64,000 nt of DNA, from positions 26,992,723 to 27,056,722 of the forward strand of contig CM075103.1 of NCBI GenBank assembly GCA_037576195.1, written 5' to 3'. Below, piece by piece: positions 33,667 to 45,579 of this stretch. Under the pieces are notes generated by a model. It did no database searches and was not told the DNA's origin. It saw only the letters and a program-made list of their open reading frames with translations. Within the stretch, counting starts at the first letter, position 1, and every line of letters begins with the position of its first letter. The DNA comes from Phytoseiulus persimilis. Taxonomy: Eukaryota > Arthropoda > Arachnida > Mesostigmata > Phytoseiidae. A program made the translations under genes and the position numbers.

Positions 33667-36598
33667 ATGGAACACGGAGAAGAGCAACGAATTGACGCAT
33701 TCAGGAAAAACTTCGAGGACGTCATCAACGCCGACCCGAGTAAGTATTATCTTGTCACCGTTGATGGACTTCGTCACACTCCCAAGGCGGCTGTCCCTGG
33801 GAGCAGAGGGAGCGTTCCTTTCATCGTCGTAACGATGGAAAATTCATCTTTGAGAGTAAATCGTTGACGATTGATGCGGGAACCCAACCAAATCCGTCGG
33901 CCGGCTTATCCTGAGACTTTGGCAGAGGTCTTAGCTGCCCAAATCTCTGTAAAGTCCCAGAAGCCGCGGATCGTCATCGACTCCGGCTCGAATGACGGCT
34001 GCAATGCTTTCAACCGACTGTCCAGAGTCCGGAACGAACAGTTCGTTGCTTTGAGGCCGATTTCCTGGAGACGGAGGCCAGCCCGGTAGCCAGACACTGG
34101 GCTCTCTGGAATCGAAGTCTTAGTTGCGGTGCAGGAATACATTATCCCCGGGTTTCCAATCCGAGAAAATCGTTCTTCATGGGTTTTTCGGAGCTTGATG
34201 ACTGCTCTAATGGCCCTTGTATCTGCTCAATCTCTCTCTATTCCTTCGCATGCTCACAAACAACATCGCCGTCCTGGCTGTCTGAGGGAAGCTTATCTGA
34301 CATCAGATGGAAGGTCGAAATCTCTAATCTCACGCTTTCGATTCGCAATCCAGCTGAGCGCCCGTCAGGGAATCCTTGGATTCAGAATCGTCTTCGATTG
34401 TCCTCCATCCAGGGTGATTCCTATGTTATCATGTGATGTCGACTCTCCGACTCGTTGGCTCGAATGGTCGAACTCCAATGATTTGGAACGTCATCACTCG
34501 CAAACGTCCGTTGCCTCAGAACCATGGTATCGCGGATATGATTGAGACCGAGTTCGATTTCAAGAGAGTGGTCAAAATACAAGGAACTTTAGATTGCCGT
34601 CCGCGATCATCAGAACTCCTAAATCGTTACCGAATCGTGTTCCAGAATTATATCCACGAATTTTATAAATGTCAATTTTACGAGCAACTTCTGACGAGCC
34701 TTTTCGCGACAGTGAGTGTTGACTGTGAGTTAGAAATGACCAACCATTATCTGCGAGCCGCGTGAGAATTACCTGAGTTCACGGTCGGATAGTCCCGCAG
34801 AGGTAGAACGCTCATGGTGACACACTGGAGTGCCTCATTGCGAGTGGGCCGGCAAAACATTCCTGTTTGAGCACGCCGAGAAATTGACTTCGTTTCTTCC
34901 TATGATCTTTCCAGAGTTATTCCATCCCGCTGACATCAAACGTATCCAAGAAGATGCGGTCTACTGCGGTCGTTTCCTGAAAGTTTCCAAGAGCGATGTC
35001 GAAGCAGCTGTCGAGTGCGCCAAGAAGGCTCTGGAATGGCGAAAATCGATCGGAGTTAACGGTGAGCATGCTTCGTGTACTTTCGTCTTCACAACTCCGT
35101 CGATTAACAACTGAAAAGCCGGTGGGTCGCAGTGATGAGGAGTCATGCGGATCTGACGCGTGAATTTCGCTGTTCGAGTTTCGGCAGCCGTTCTCCTGTT
35201 GCACGGCGGCTTCACATTGAATAGAAGACACACTGCTTGGAAGGAGCGCATGAACGTAGGCGTTTCCCGATTTCACTCGGCTCTTACCTTCCCGTGGGCG
35301 AATGATCCTGAACCATCACGTCTTGGACGTTCAATCCTCCAAGGATTGAAATCCGGTCTGAAACAGTGTTCTCAGTGTTTTTCCGACTTCCTTTGCGAGA
35401 GTTGAAGTTGCGAATATTTGGATTCGAGATTCGAAAAAGGGAGCTCCCCGACGATTTGATCGATTGGGGGTTTCCAAGACGTTGAAAGCTCCTCGCTCTT
35501 CCAGTGAAACCGAGTTTCTGTTTCAGACATGAATGAATCTACTCTCAAGGCCTGCAGATTTCTCTCAGCCGAATCGCTGTATCCTTATGGGGTAACGAAG
35601 AGCGGCGCTCATATACGTAAGTGAATTTTCCAGTGATTCGGAGAGCACTGATTGCCCCTATCGGATGTTCGCATCCACACATCGAGTTAACCCATCGCCA
35701 GGAGGGTCGCGGCATCGTCGAGCCTCATCCTCGCTGTCGCCTTCGACGGCATTATATGCGATTCGGCATCTCTTGTGACTGAAAAGTTGAGGAGAGTTCC
35801 GCTTTGGTTTCAGTCATCATGAAGGTGAGGAATCATGTCAAGCCAAAGGATGCTGAAGAAGCTGTGGAGCACAAGAAGCTGTTTGCTTTCGTTCTGGATA
35901 AGATGATCATGGACAAGAACGTTGAACGCATTTGTTTGACGATGGACTGTCAGAGCGCCGGTATAAGCAACGTGGTGCGTACAGCTTCCCACCTCGGACC
36001 GTCCTTATCATTCCCTGGATAGCCGATTTCCCGACTTGTTACACCGGACCAGGGATTCAGCTTTTGAAGTATTAGGCTCAGTTTCACTCTAATTCCGTGC
36101 TGTTCCCAGGATATGGAAGGAATCAAGTTCATGATTTCCGCTTTCCGCGAGTATTACCCGGCTTATTTGGAGCAAATCCTCGTCGTCGACGTTCCGTGGG
36201 TCCTGAAAGGTAATATTGGAGAAATTTTCGAAAGAAGTTATGATGTCACAACTGTTTTCACGGAGGCATTCTTCCGAGAACAGCAGAGGATTCGAATGAA
36301 CCTCAATGTTCCTTTTCAAGCCGTGTGGACCGCCATCAAGGGGCTGCTATCTCGCGAGGCTCAGAAGAAGATTTTCTTCGTCAACGCTAAAGATTTGGTG
36401 CAGTACATTGAGCGGGACAACCTGCCGACATCATTGAGCGGCACGGTAGGTTTTCGTTCTCCTCCAATAGAAACAGATTGAGTACGTGTTCTTACAGTAT
36501 CAAATGCAAGATTTCCTTTCCAGAACGACTACTGCTACAAATACGAGCCCGGCGAACCCCTAGGCCTTTTCTGCCCGCATGCCCAGCAACCAAACTAG
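33667..36598 (+). CDS. CRAL-TRIO domain protein, MOSPD2-like, lacking the MSP domain
   Basis: Seven exons join in phase: 33667-33739, 34915-35061, 35527-35616, 35814-35974, 36110-36209, 36321-36445 and 36524-36598, giving 256 residues. The order of blocks follows the N-terminal half of MOSPD2: a CRAL-TRIO-N-like helical part (DIKRIQEDAVYCGRFL, ALEWRKSIGVND) and then the lipid-binding fold (HILIMKVRNHVK, KKLFAFVLDKM, CLTMDCQSAGI, FMISAFREYYPAYLEQILVV, DVPWVLKAVWTAIKGLLS). Human MOSPD2 continues with a major sperm protein domain and a tail anchor and contacts FFAT proteins at the ER. Here the protein stops after the CRAL-TRIO fold (ending HAQQPN), so it should be a soluble lipid carrier. AATAAA lies 88 bp past the stop. 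One donor (GTGCGT at 35975) is non-consensus. Confidence 0.92.
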
Positions 36599-36686
36599 CG
36601 CAATTTTCGCGCAGTGATCAAATACACTTTTCACATATTTTTTCACCTATGGGGGGATCATGGGATACTTCAAACATTGACTCCAT

Positions 36687-36692
36687 AATAAA
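36687..36692 (+). terminator. Poly(A) signal of the CRAL-TRIO gene
   Basis: AATAAA on the plus strand, 88 bp past the TAG at 36596-36598. Confidence 0.7.
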
Positions 36693-37986
36693 AAAGGTTC
36701 TGAGGTCGGAAGTTGCTGGCGGTCGAGGATGCGCCTCCGGGAACCGAAGACCTCGGTAACCTGACTGAATGCTCAAAAGTCTCATAATTTCATGTCGGTC
36801 TGCTTCATCCATTCCTGAGATGGGCGTTTCACGGTTGTCGTGGGTTGGGGGAGATGAGTGATGCGTCATGGATTCCAATCTTTCGGGCGAAATTCTCCAG
36901 CGGATGGGTCTGAGCATCGATTCTTGGGGGCATCCGAGGAATACGTGGATTGTTGAGAAGAGACGGCCTCTGTTGTCTGAGTCAACGCTTAAGAATAGAT
37001 AGCTCTTTTAGAGGAATCTTCTGATCGGAACAGCACTCAGCCCAGAATCCTCACCCTGAGAAGAGCCATGATAATGAGGGTCTGGAAGCCAACCTTATGG
37101 GAGAAGGCAAAAAAAGTAGATGAAAACCAAGTTTCCCTTGAAAGTTCGGCTGACAGGTTCTAATGGACTCCAATGAGCGCCAGCAATACAGAAAAGAAGA
37201 TACGCACCAAGCGGGCATCCCCAAAGACCCTCAGTCTTTCAAATCAATCGTCGGTGTATGCTGAAGACTTCAAAACAGACGAGTAGTCATGCCATGTTCT
37301 CGATCAACCGCGCTAAACTGCTCCGAGCTAAGGTCGGTCAAGTCTCGACCCGCAACCCCGCTCTACTCTTCTGAAGCTTTGTTGGCCAGGTAGTAAGAAA
37401 ACTTCCATTTCCGAACAGAATCTCGTCCCCCATACAGCGGATGAAACCGGGCTTTTCTTTGATCATTGCTCGAACTCCATAAACAGCATCGGATATCCGG
37501 AGCCCTTAGAGCAGGGGTGGGCAACTCGGTGCGGTCCGCGGGCCGCACGAGCTGCTTCGTGGGCCGCAGTGCAGAACACCATAGCGGCAGTGCAAACTCA
37601 CAGGCCGCCACAGAAAACGTATCTCAGTGAGCTCGAAGTATTCCTAATCCATGTGACATGTCTCCAAAGAGCGACTCTTGCAGAAGCCCCTGGGAAGCAA
37701 TCAAAGGTAGATATATTCCAATCCCGAGCGGAAGGAGTCTCCGGATTCTCGACCTGGGGACTCAGGTTTCTTGGAGTATTTGACCCTTGGGAATTTTCCT
37801 GAGTTTGGGAAGGCCAGAGAGCATTTTCCAAGAGGGTTCCGCCTCGGAAATAACCCGATGAACCGACTGCGTCGTCAGCGTGCATCTGCGACGTCGATCT
37901 GACTGAGTGACCGTGAGGATGAACAAGAGGAATGAATTCGAAAATAATTCGTGTATGAACACTCGTGAATCAGAGATCTCCGAGGT
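36693..37986. other. Intergenic with a hAT-type end
   Basis: No gene is supported between the CRAL-TRIO poly(A) signal and the next transcription unit. The only identifiable element is the transposon end at 37512. Confidence 0.5.
37512..37575 (+). mobile_element. hAT (Tip100/Zaphod-like) transposon end
   Basis: CAGGGGTGGGCAACTCGGTG followed by repeated GCGGTCCGCGGGCCGC words is the well-known terminal repeat form of Tip100-like hAT elements. The internal GGGCCGCA repeats match the usual subterminal pattern. The opposite end was not seen, so it is a fragment or solo end. Confidence 0.65.
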
Positions 37987-37992
37987 TTTATT
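37987..37992 (-). terminator. Poly(A) signal of secreted paralog 1
   Basis: AATAAA on the minus strand, 84 bp past the stop codon at 38076. Confidence 0.7.
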
Positions 37993-38075
37993 CACTGTCA
38001 GATACAGATTACCGGGAAGCAAGATACCTAAAACCTTGTGACAAGAGCATCGCGTGAACTTATTCCTTTGGACAA

Positions 38076-38840
38076 TCAGAGCATGGGTTGGGTTGACGGA
38101 GCTTGATTCACCGTAGGTCCGATCGGCGGGGCCTGAGTCTTCTGAACTCGTGTCGATGTGACGTTGAGTAGAACGTTGCTTGGATTATACGCCACCACGA
38201 TCGTCTCGTACTCGCCCTTCGCATTACGGATGAGCTTCGTGTCGAGCATCGTTTCGAGTATTCTAGGCAGGAGGGCGGTCAAATCGAACACGAAAGGTGG
38301 CCCGTTCAGAGGCAAAGGTTCCTTCAGGGAGGCTACGACCGAAGGAGTTCCGCTGCCCCTGACAAGTTTCACATCACTGAACTCAATCACTTGCGTTCCT
38401 CCGATGACGTCGGGGAGTGTAGAGAAGTATTCAGCGAGGCCGAAAACGCCCGCTTCGCTGTAAGCTTTTCGCGCCGCTTCGACGTTGGTTGTGAGCAACT
38501 TTCCTCTTCGACCGATGAGCCTGATCGCGTCAGCGAACGACATGCGGGGTCCGCCGTTTTCGTTGTGGGTTCGATCTTCGAACCTATCGGCCGTCGTTGT
38601 ATCCTTCGCGATTCCGTCGACGTCTGTGCCGTCACCGACGCTCCCTACTGTCGGCTTTGAGGCGAGTGCTTCGTCGGTGTTGCTCTTCTTCGTGTTGGAA
38701 GACTCTGTGGGCGAGGGAATCGATATCCTCGGGTCTCCGGCTCCACCGAGGAGATCGGGCTCAGGGATGCTCGCGCCGGACCCGCACTGCGCAGCACATA
38801 ACAGCACCGAAACAATCAAAAGTGAGGCGAAACGCAACAT
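38076..38840 (-). CDS. Secreted protein, novel tandem family, paralog 1
   Basis: An intronless gene of 254 residues. The N terminus (residues 1-23, basic MLRF then a leucine/valine core ending in small residues) is a typical signal peptide. Residues 24-98 are a Ser/Thr/Asp-rich low-complexity linker. Residues 99-228 form a 130-residue block that aligns without gaps to the neighbouring gene (39811-40452), with about half the positions identical. Shared words are RMSFA-AI-LI, RKAYSE-GV-G-A-Y, LPD--GG--VI-F, NGPPF-F-LT and YNP-NVLLNVT. The C terminus adds a Pro/Gln tail. A TATA box lies 71 bp upstream of the ATG and AATAAA 84 bp past the stop. The block has few cysteines and no domain I recognise. 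The role is unknown; an extracellular or cuticle-related function would be a guess. Confidence 0.88.
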   Translation of the reverse strand: MLRFASLLIVSVLLCAAQCGSGASIPEPDLLGGAGDPRISIPSPTESSNTKKSNTDEALASKPTVGSVGDGTDVDGIAKDTTTADRFEDRTHNENGGPRMSFADAIRLIGRRGKLLTTNVEAARKAYSEAGVFGLAEYFSTLPDVIGGTQVIEFSDVKLVRGSGTPSVVASLKEPLPLNGPPFVFDLTALLPRILETMLDTKLIRNAKGEYETIVVAYNPSNVLLNVTSTRVQKTQAPPIGPTVNQAPSTQPML

Positions 38841-38910
38841 CTCGTTCGAGTTCGGAAACCTTGTGTCGAGTTTGAGAGATATGTGGAAGTTACGAGGGGC
38901 ACGCAGCCCC

Positions 38911-38917
38911 TTTTATA
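38911..38917 (-). promoter_or_regulatory. TATA box of secreted paralog 1
   Basis: TATAAAA on the minus strand, 71 bp upstream of the start codon. The position is right for a short leader of about 40 nt. Confidence 0.65.
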
Positions 38918-39717
38918 CTCCTGTTCGACTCTCACCGAGCTTCCGTTTCGTTCAATATGGTGAGGGTGTGAGCTTCGATCTGGGGGTCGACCTCGACTCC
39001 GCTCCAGAATCACAGCCACGAATTCGAATTCCACGAATCGCATTCTCATCGGGCCTCAGAACGAGGCGCTCCGGAATTCCAAAAGAGAGCATGCAGCTCT
39101 CAGAGCTCCTCGTGGGGGAAGCGAACGGAGCATCGGAGTGCAGAAACTTCTGAAAATGTTTCTGGTTGGGGCTGGGAGGCCTTTGTCATCAATCTCTACT
39201 GGCGACCTCGGGGTTCACTCTCCAGAAACAAGTGATCACAGCTAACTGACGAGCCGTCAGCTTGACGATTCTTCTTGGTCATGGGAATTCGGTCGGCGAC
39301 ATTCACGGACTCAGAGGGCCGCGAGCTCAATCATTCATTCGCACAAGACTATTCTCTTCGCGTGAGGTCGGTCTGCGGCGGGGTGGACCCGGAGATGTTC
39401 CGAGTGAAAACACAGGCGAGGCCATCTACGGAGAATCAAAACAAACGGACCCGGAGAAAGTACGTGTGCCATGAAACGTTTAAATTCTCCACTCGATGTT
39501 CCTACCGGCGGCGGATGTACTCGAAGAGAAGGGCGCTCCGGAGATCATGCCTTCGTCCGAGGAGCCCAGTTTTTTTCGACAATCTCAAATGAACGTAATC
39601 CGAAACTCGGGTGATTACCCAAGAAAATCGATGGAGGGGAGTTCTTCTTGCGGAACCCTACAGGACCCCGCCCCGGGAAGAACGAAAAACGACGCCAGTA
39701 ACTCGGGTTCAGCAAAG
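38918..39717. other. Spacer between the secreted paralogs
   Basis: No gene, repeat or paralogous exon was seen in the roughly 800 bp between the paralog 1 promoter and the paralog 2 poly(A) signal. Confidence 0.5.
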
Positions 39718-39723
39718 TTTATT
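39718..39723 (-). terminator. Poly(A) signal of secreted paralog 2
   Basis: AATAAA on the minus strand, 88 bp past the stop codon at 39811. Confidence 0.7.
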
Positions 39724-39810
39724 TTGATCCCGGCCTCAAGAGGCCCATCGATAAGGAGGCCGTTTAAGGATGATGTTCGTCACGAGAGAATGATCTGACA
39801 TCTGATTAGT

Positions 39811-40452
39811 TCAGGCTCCGGTAACGTTGAGAAGAACGTTTCCCGGGTTGTAAGACCCTAAAACCCTTACGTCCTGGCCCCGCTCGTCTTTGACGACCTT
39901 AGTCTCTATGATTCCGCTCAGAAGCTCTGGTAAGATACTGGTCAAGTTGAAGATGAAGGGCGGTCCGTTGACAGGTAGCACTTGGTTCAAGGAGACCGTC
40001 ACAAGCGGGGTGCCCTCGCTCTTGCCCACGTTGGCGTTGAGGAACCCTATCACCGGCGGACCCCCCAAAGTATCCGGAAGTGCTGCGAGGTAAACAGCGA
40101 CGCCAAGCACGCCAGACTCGGAATAAGCTTTCCGCACACCGACGATGTTTTCATTGATCAGACTGGTTCGGTTGGCAATCAGGCTTATCGCCTCTGCGAA
40201 ACTCATGCGAGAACCGTCCGCGTTGGTTGCGGTTCTAACTTCGTGCTGAGCGGGGACCGGTGTCGCTCCGGTTATTTCACCAACCGTCTTCCCGTGCAAG
40301 ATATTTCCCGCAAGAGGCGAAGAGGCCAGGTTAGCTCCAGAGGTTTCCTGCGCTGGAACGGAGTTTGGCTCCGAGTGGCTTGTACTCAGAGGTTGACGAG
40401 CGGAAACGCGCATTGTCAACGCGAAAATCCACAAAGACAGTAACCACTTCAT
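39811..40452 (-). CDS. Secreted protein, novel tandem family, paralog 2
   Basis: An intronless gene of 213 residues on the same strand as, and about 970 bp upstream of, paralog 1. A signal peptide is evident at residues 1-19 (MKWLLSLWIFALTMRVSA). A low-complexity linker covers 20-80. Residues 82-211 are the 130-residue block shared without gaps with paralog 1. The protein ends two residues after NVLLNVT, so it lacks the Pro/Gln tail. Conserved asparagines in N-x-S/T contexts (NRT, NLT, NVT) suggest glycosylation. A TATA-like box and AATAAA lie at nearly the same distances as in paralog 1, which points to a recent tandem duplication of a whole transcription unit. Family and role unknown. Confidence 0.88.
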   Translation of the reverse strand: MKWLLSLWIFALTMRVSARQPLSTSHSEPNSVPAQETSGANLASSPLAGNILHGKTVGEITGATPVPAQHEVRTATNADGSRMSFAEAISLIANRTSLINENIVGVRKAYSESGVLGVAVYLAALPDTLGGPPVIGFLNANVGKSEGTPLVTVSLNQVLPVNGPPFIFNLTSILPELLSGIIETKVVKDERGQDVRVLGSYNPGNVLLNVTGA

Positions 40453-40529
40453 TCAGCTTGAAAGGGATTTCTTGGTTCAGCAGAGCACTGTCAGTGGTTG
40501 GACGAGTGATGTCGTAAGAGAACTTCTTC

Positions 40530-40535
40530 TTATAT
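40530..40535 (-). promoter_or_regulatory. TATA-like box of secreted paralog 2
   Basis: TATAAG on the minus strand, 78 bp upstream of the start codon, close to the spacing in paralog 1. Confidence 0.5.
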
Positions 40536-43500
40536 CCGTTTCGAGAAAGGAGTGCTCCTCCCCGTCCTCGAGTGGTGCGGTTCCGAGAGTACGAGACGCC
40601 TTTCGGATTTTTTACAATGTTCTACTCGCAAATTTCGCTGAGCTTGAGGATCGCTCATCGCGAACACCCTGGCATTCCAGAATCTAACGAGCAAGGAGGG
40701 CTCAGTAAACGGAGCAGTTCTCCGATGGAGTTTGAGAAATCATTTTCTGCGAGCAGGCAGCTTTCTGGGTTGAGCCTCTCAAGTGCGTTCTGCATAGAAG
40801 CTCCTTCTTCTCATCGTTCCGGGCTATCGAGCACAAATGATGAGTATTATATGTGCCGAGCGAGGGGCGGGAGAGCTGAGAGGCTTCGGAAACCTCGTTT
40901 TGCTACGAACATTTGGGTGCCCCAATTCAGTTGATCTATACTATCGGTATATCCTATGCGGACTGGTGTTTAGCGCAGCCGCCGATCGGTGCTCAGTTCA
41001 TGGGAACTGTGATTCGGATTCTCTCCGAACAACCGCTGCGGACTCCTTGCCGCAAGAAGAACTTCCGGGCAGATCACAGGGGTGGGGCTTTGAATTTATA
41101 ATCGGTCGTGGGTCATTCTTGAATAGGAGGATCTTATGGGCTGATGCGAAGAGAAACTGGAGGTTTCTGTTCCGAGAATCTTGAATATCGGGGATGTTCT
41201 AGATCACCTTCAGCGAGGCGGATCAGGATGAGCGTCTAGCCTAAGCACATCACAAAATCACAAAGCCACGATTCGACTCAATAATAACGTTTCTACATCG
41301 AAAGTTCATACTGATGCTGCTGGAGAGATGCAGCACCACATGATTCGCATTGGATTTGCCGTCAAAAAGGAAATAATCTACAGAATGCGAGAGGAAGGAG
41401 CCACATGTCGATAACCATCTGCTACAAGCTGTGACAAAAAAAAAGGAATGAATGAAAATACGGAGAGAAGAATTTATTGACTCGACGAGTTTGTTCGAAA
41501 GCTCTCGAAGCATCCAGTCGCGCCCATTTCGATCCGTCACTGGAATAATTTTCCGTCGGCGAATTGAGAACGAGACGGTCATTTCCGATTTCGTTCGCTC
41601 GAGTAGGCCTAATGCTTGAGGATCTGCGTAGAGTACAGTTCTCGCGAGTTTCACGAGCGGAGCGGCCCAAGCCGAGGGACGACATGCACAACATGTGTGA
41701 ACAATAAGCATCAATCGAATGCATGGACCGCGGAGAAGATATCTGTTTGCTCAATCATCCCGCTTTATACATGGAATATGTAATTTGCTGGGTTTTATCG
41801 AGAGATCGAATATGAATCGACCTCGAAAAACACGGGACGCTCATCTCCGCCGAAGTGACTACTACCTCTTCGTCACTCGACCCCTTTTCTAAAATACTCG
41901 CGACGAACATGAGAATTAAGTTCCGCCTAGCAGTTCGACTATCGAGTCGACTGCAGTCGTGAAGCCGCACATTTTTCAGCTCACAGGAGCGGAAAGAGTT
42001 TTGCACAGTATGCAGGGGTTTCACAACGAGGAAGTCCACCTCTGTGGAATACCTTGAATTAATTATTTTTCGTCTAGGGATGTGCACCCGATGGAACAGC
42101 GTTTTTCCTAAGCCGAGAAGAGTATTCACCTTTAAGGGTTGTAGTTATCGAACGTCTCAATCAAAGAACAAAGCTCTCAGATCCGAGCGCGATAGGATAT
42201 CCGGTCATTTGGCGTTCTGCGGAATGGCATGGAGTCACCTGCTAGATTTGCGTTTTTCGGTAGAATGAAAGATCCGATCGAAATACTGTCGAGCCGATTC
42301 TCACCGTCGTCTTTGGTCAAGCGCCACCGCGGCGCCGGTCGATAGTAGACACGACTCCTTCTGCCGGCTGCCTAACCATGAATCGCCTCCAACAAGAAGA
42401 GAACTCGGTGGGAAGGCGGTTTTCGAACACACTGAAATTTAGCAAGAGCCTTCCTGGGAAACTCCTTCACGCTGATAAGTTCGAAGGGCCGAAACGGCTT
42501 TCGTCGCAAAAGGGCTCAAGCTGTTGGAATGCAGATTTTACTGGCTGTTCCTGCTCGGGTTGTTCGTTAATGCTCACACATAGTCACATTCCTGTGGAGC
42601 TATCTGCTGCCGAGTCCAGAGTTCGTGGGAGGTGTCGCGCATGAAATAGATAGGAGGTGGCTGCCACTAACCCGCAGGTTGAGTTCGATCCTGTTCACGG
42701 AGATTTCACGGAGACATTTCGGACCTCATTTGGTTGCTGCAGTGCCGAGTTTTCGAATCTTTGTGTCGCATGTGCGAAATCATCGAGATTCGAGAGGAGC
42801 ATGGCCCAATTAAGGACCGGTATCGTGTTCAGAGAAGCTGTTAACGCAGTGCTTCCCGCTGCCGTTTAGAGTTTTGGGAGGAACGTTCACGCGCTCGATC
42901 ATGTTGGGAGAGCTGCTTTTCCCAAAAGCTCACAAATCACATCAAGAGGGAGATGTAGGAGCGAATTTCTCATTCGGGCCGTGTGCACGTTCCTTGTGTT
43001 CGTGAACGTTTTGTAGACAACGAGCGCGCTCATCATTATATTTTCCAACGAGTCGACGCCCGCGCTCCAGCCGAACATGGAATTCGGCGATAATTGCGAC
43101 CCAATCTGGCTCTTTGTTCCTGAATACCGGGGGTTCCATGCTGTATCCAGCTTGCTCGTCGGTTTCATGTTGTAATGAATCTCAGGTCTTCGAGTTCTCA
43201 AGTTGTTCGGTCAATACCTTTCGCACGTAAGTTCAACGATCCAGGGACCCCTGATCCCAATGCAGCGGACGAAAGCGGTTCCCACTCACTCTCAAATTCT
43301 CCTGGGAGCCGGCGCCTACCGCTCGCTGATTGTGGCCCTGCTTCGGTCTCTGAGGCAGCTCTCGGAGGGTGGAGCCCCGACGGAATTCGCGCTGCTCTGT
43401 CGGCCATCTTAACCTCAGAATCTTTGGTCAGCTGTTCTAGGCGGCAGGCATCATTTGCCATTATTACCCTTACAAAGCCGTGATGGCAGCCCATGCCTCA

Positions 43501-45579
43501 GGATGGATCTGGAAATTTCCTCAGGATAGATCAGGAATACTTCAATAGAGTAATGTATTCGGCTTCTTTCGAAGAACCCTGTATACCACACTTATTGCTG
43601 AATGGGAGGATGGTTTTTCTGTCCTCCTCTTGGAATCTTTTGCATTCGTTATCCGATTCTAGGTCGTATGGCTGTCTTCAAGCGGTGTTCTCGCACGCCT
43701 CAGATCGACATTTCCGAATTATAGGTGCTGGGGAGGGTGTGTGAAATATCCTCGATTCCATCTCGCAAAGAGTCCCCGGTCTGAACATCATCATCCGTTC
43801 CGTATCGGCAGCTTCATATCGCCAACAGTATCACTCTTCCCTTCCAAGTCCCAGACACTAGCCGAACTTGCGTTCTGCAACGTATCTTTATGGCGCGGCT
43901 CGAAACGATTGTTGCGCTTCATTGACTATGCTTGCACCAGAATCGGCTGGTTCTAGCCGGGTGTATCGCTGGATTGCGGAAGGCTGCTGAATTGCGAGAG
44001 AGCCAAGATGCTTGATGAAGCGAGAATCGACAATGCTTTCCTCTATCGTGAGTGACGTTATTTTCTCAGCTCCTCGGTGTCATCGATATTTTTTTCACTC
44101 ATTGCAACTCGCTAATCGCGGACTGGGGGAATCAGGGAGAATCACTCTGAAAAACACCGTCGGGGCGTTCATAGGGAGCGGTTTTGATCAGCCATTCGAT
44201 TCTGGAGCCGCCTTACTGAGTCATTTCTATTCCAGAAGAGGATCCAAGACCTCGCTACGGGATTCTCGTAATCACACTAATGGCTGCTCACTCGGAGTTA
44301 TCACCTACAGTGTTTCTCTCAGCGAGATCCGGTAGCTCATCGTCCGAAACGCTCCTCTGGATTTTGGAGCACAGTAAGCTCAACTGGATTCTATCAGCGT
44401 TTCCCTGTATGGAGTGGCCTGTATCGGATAACGTTCACCTCTTCCAGTTTTGAGCTTGAGAGCTTCTATTCCTCCGGGTTGGAAATCGGCTCCGTGGTAA
44501 CACTTCAAGCACTGACGGTTCTGATCGCGTGCGACTCGAGCGGTTGGCCGAAGACCTCAGCGCTCGTCTGATCACTCTCCATTGCACTCAGTTGGTGAGC
44601 TGTTCCCTAATCAGCACCGCTTCCCCTCTTCCGGAAACTCGAATTATCCCGCGTTCCGTTTTCCTCACCCCAACGCACAGCGCGGAGGGATGTGTACGCA
44701 CCGATTCCTCTAGTCAGAGATGATACTTCGAAGCTCCGATTCCCGAAATTCAATAACAAAATTCAGGAAATCCGGCGATTTCTCGATTTTTTTCCAGGTG
44801 GAGGACCTGATCGACATTTGCGGATGGCGGCCAAGCCTCTGATTCTGAATCACGTGATAATCAAGCATCAAGCTTCAGTTAGCGATGTCCGTGCGATCGG
44901 ATGGCCTCCTTGGTCGTTCTTACTCGTCGCTTTTCCCACAGTCTCTGTCGGCACATTTCGAGCTTGCTAGCGTCGCTCTCGGTTTCTCTCGTCGACGAAG
45001 CATCCAATAATAGAGAACCTATATTCGCTATGTTACAGAGAAGTCGCAACAGTTATCCAGGACCCATGCTAACGCTCTCCGGGCATCAACCCCTTAGGCA
45101 TGGAAACTCACAACAACAAACGACTCTCGAGGAATTCAACTTCGAAATGACCGGGAAGCTGGAATTTCATGATTCCGAAAGACTTCCTAGCCGACAATCG
45201 AGATCAAAAAGATAAAACTTCGGCGAATTCGACATAGATTTCTGCACTTGATGATAATTTCCTCTGGCTTCCGGAAATCTCCGTTTGTGATCTATCGTAC
45301 AGTTGATGTGGGGGTCATGCACGGTATCCGCAAGTGAACCCGATGTCTCCGAGAATATTCGATGTGTTTGATACCGTCAGCTGGATGAGAACATACCCGG
45401 AATTCCCCGGTTCTCGGATTGTCTCAGTTGAACTTGAAGTTGTGTGGACCGACCCCCCAAAATTCGTTCCCCGAGTCCCTCTCAGTCGTTTTCCGAGGGA
45501 GAAAGAAGATGATGACACCTCTCGCTCCAGAGGCCGGCAGAGATTCCCTGCATATGGCTTGAGGGAAGTAGAAATGATC
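40536..45579. other. Long intergenic region, no gene supported
   Basis: Roughly 5 kb with many short open frames on both strands. Candidates considered are minus 41714-41250 (154 codons), minus 43201-42899 and 43139-42942 (two overlapping frames, each protein-like), and plus 43175-43483 with a GTAAGT after 18 codons. None has a domain, signal peptide or phase-matched partner. Exons of unknown genes may be hidden here. Confidence 0.35.

Noticed and set aside
41250..41714. 154-codon minus frame
   Set aside because: No family, signal or splice evidence; overlapping minus frame equally open.
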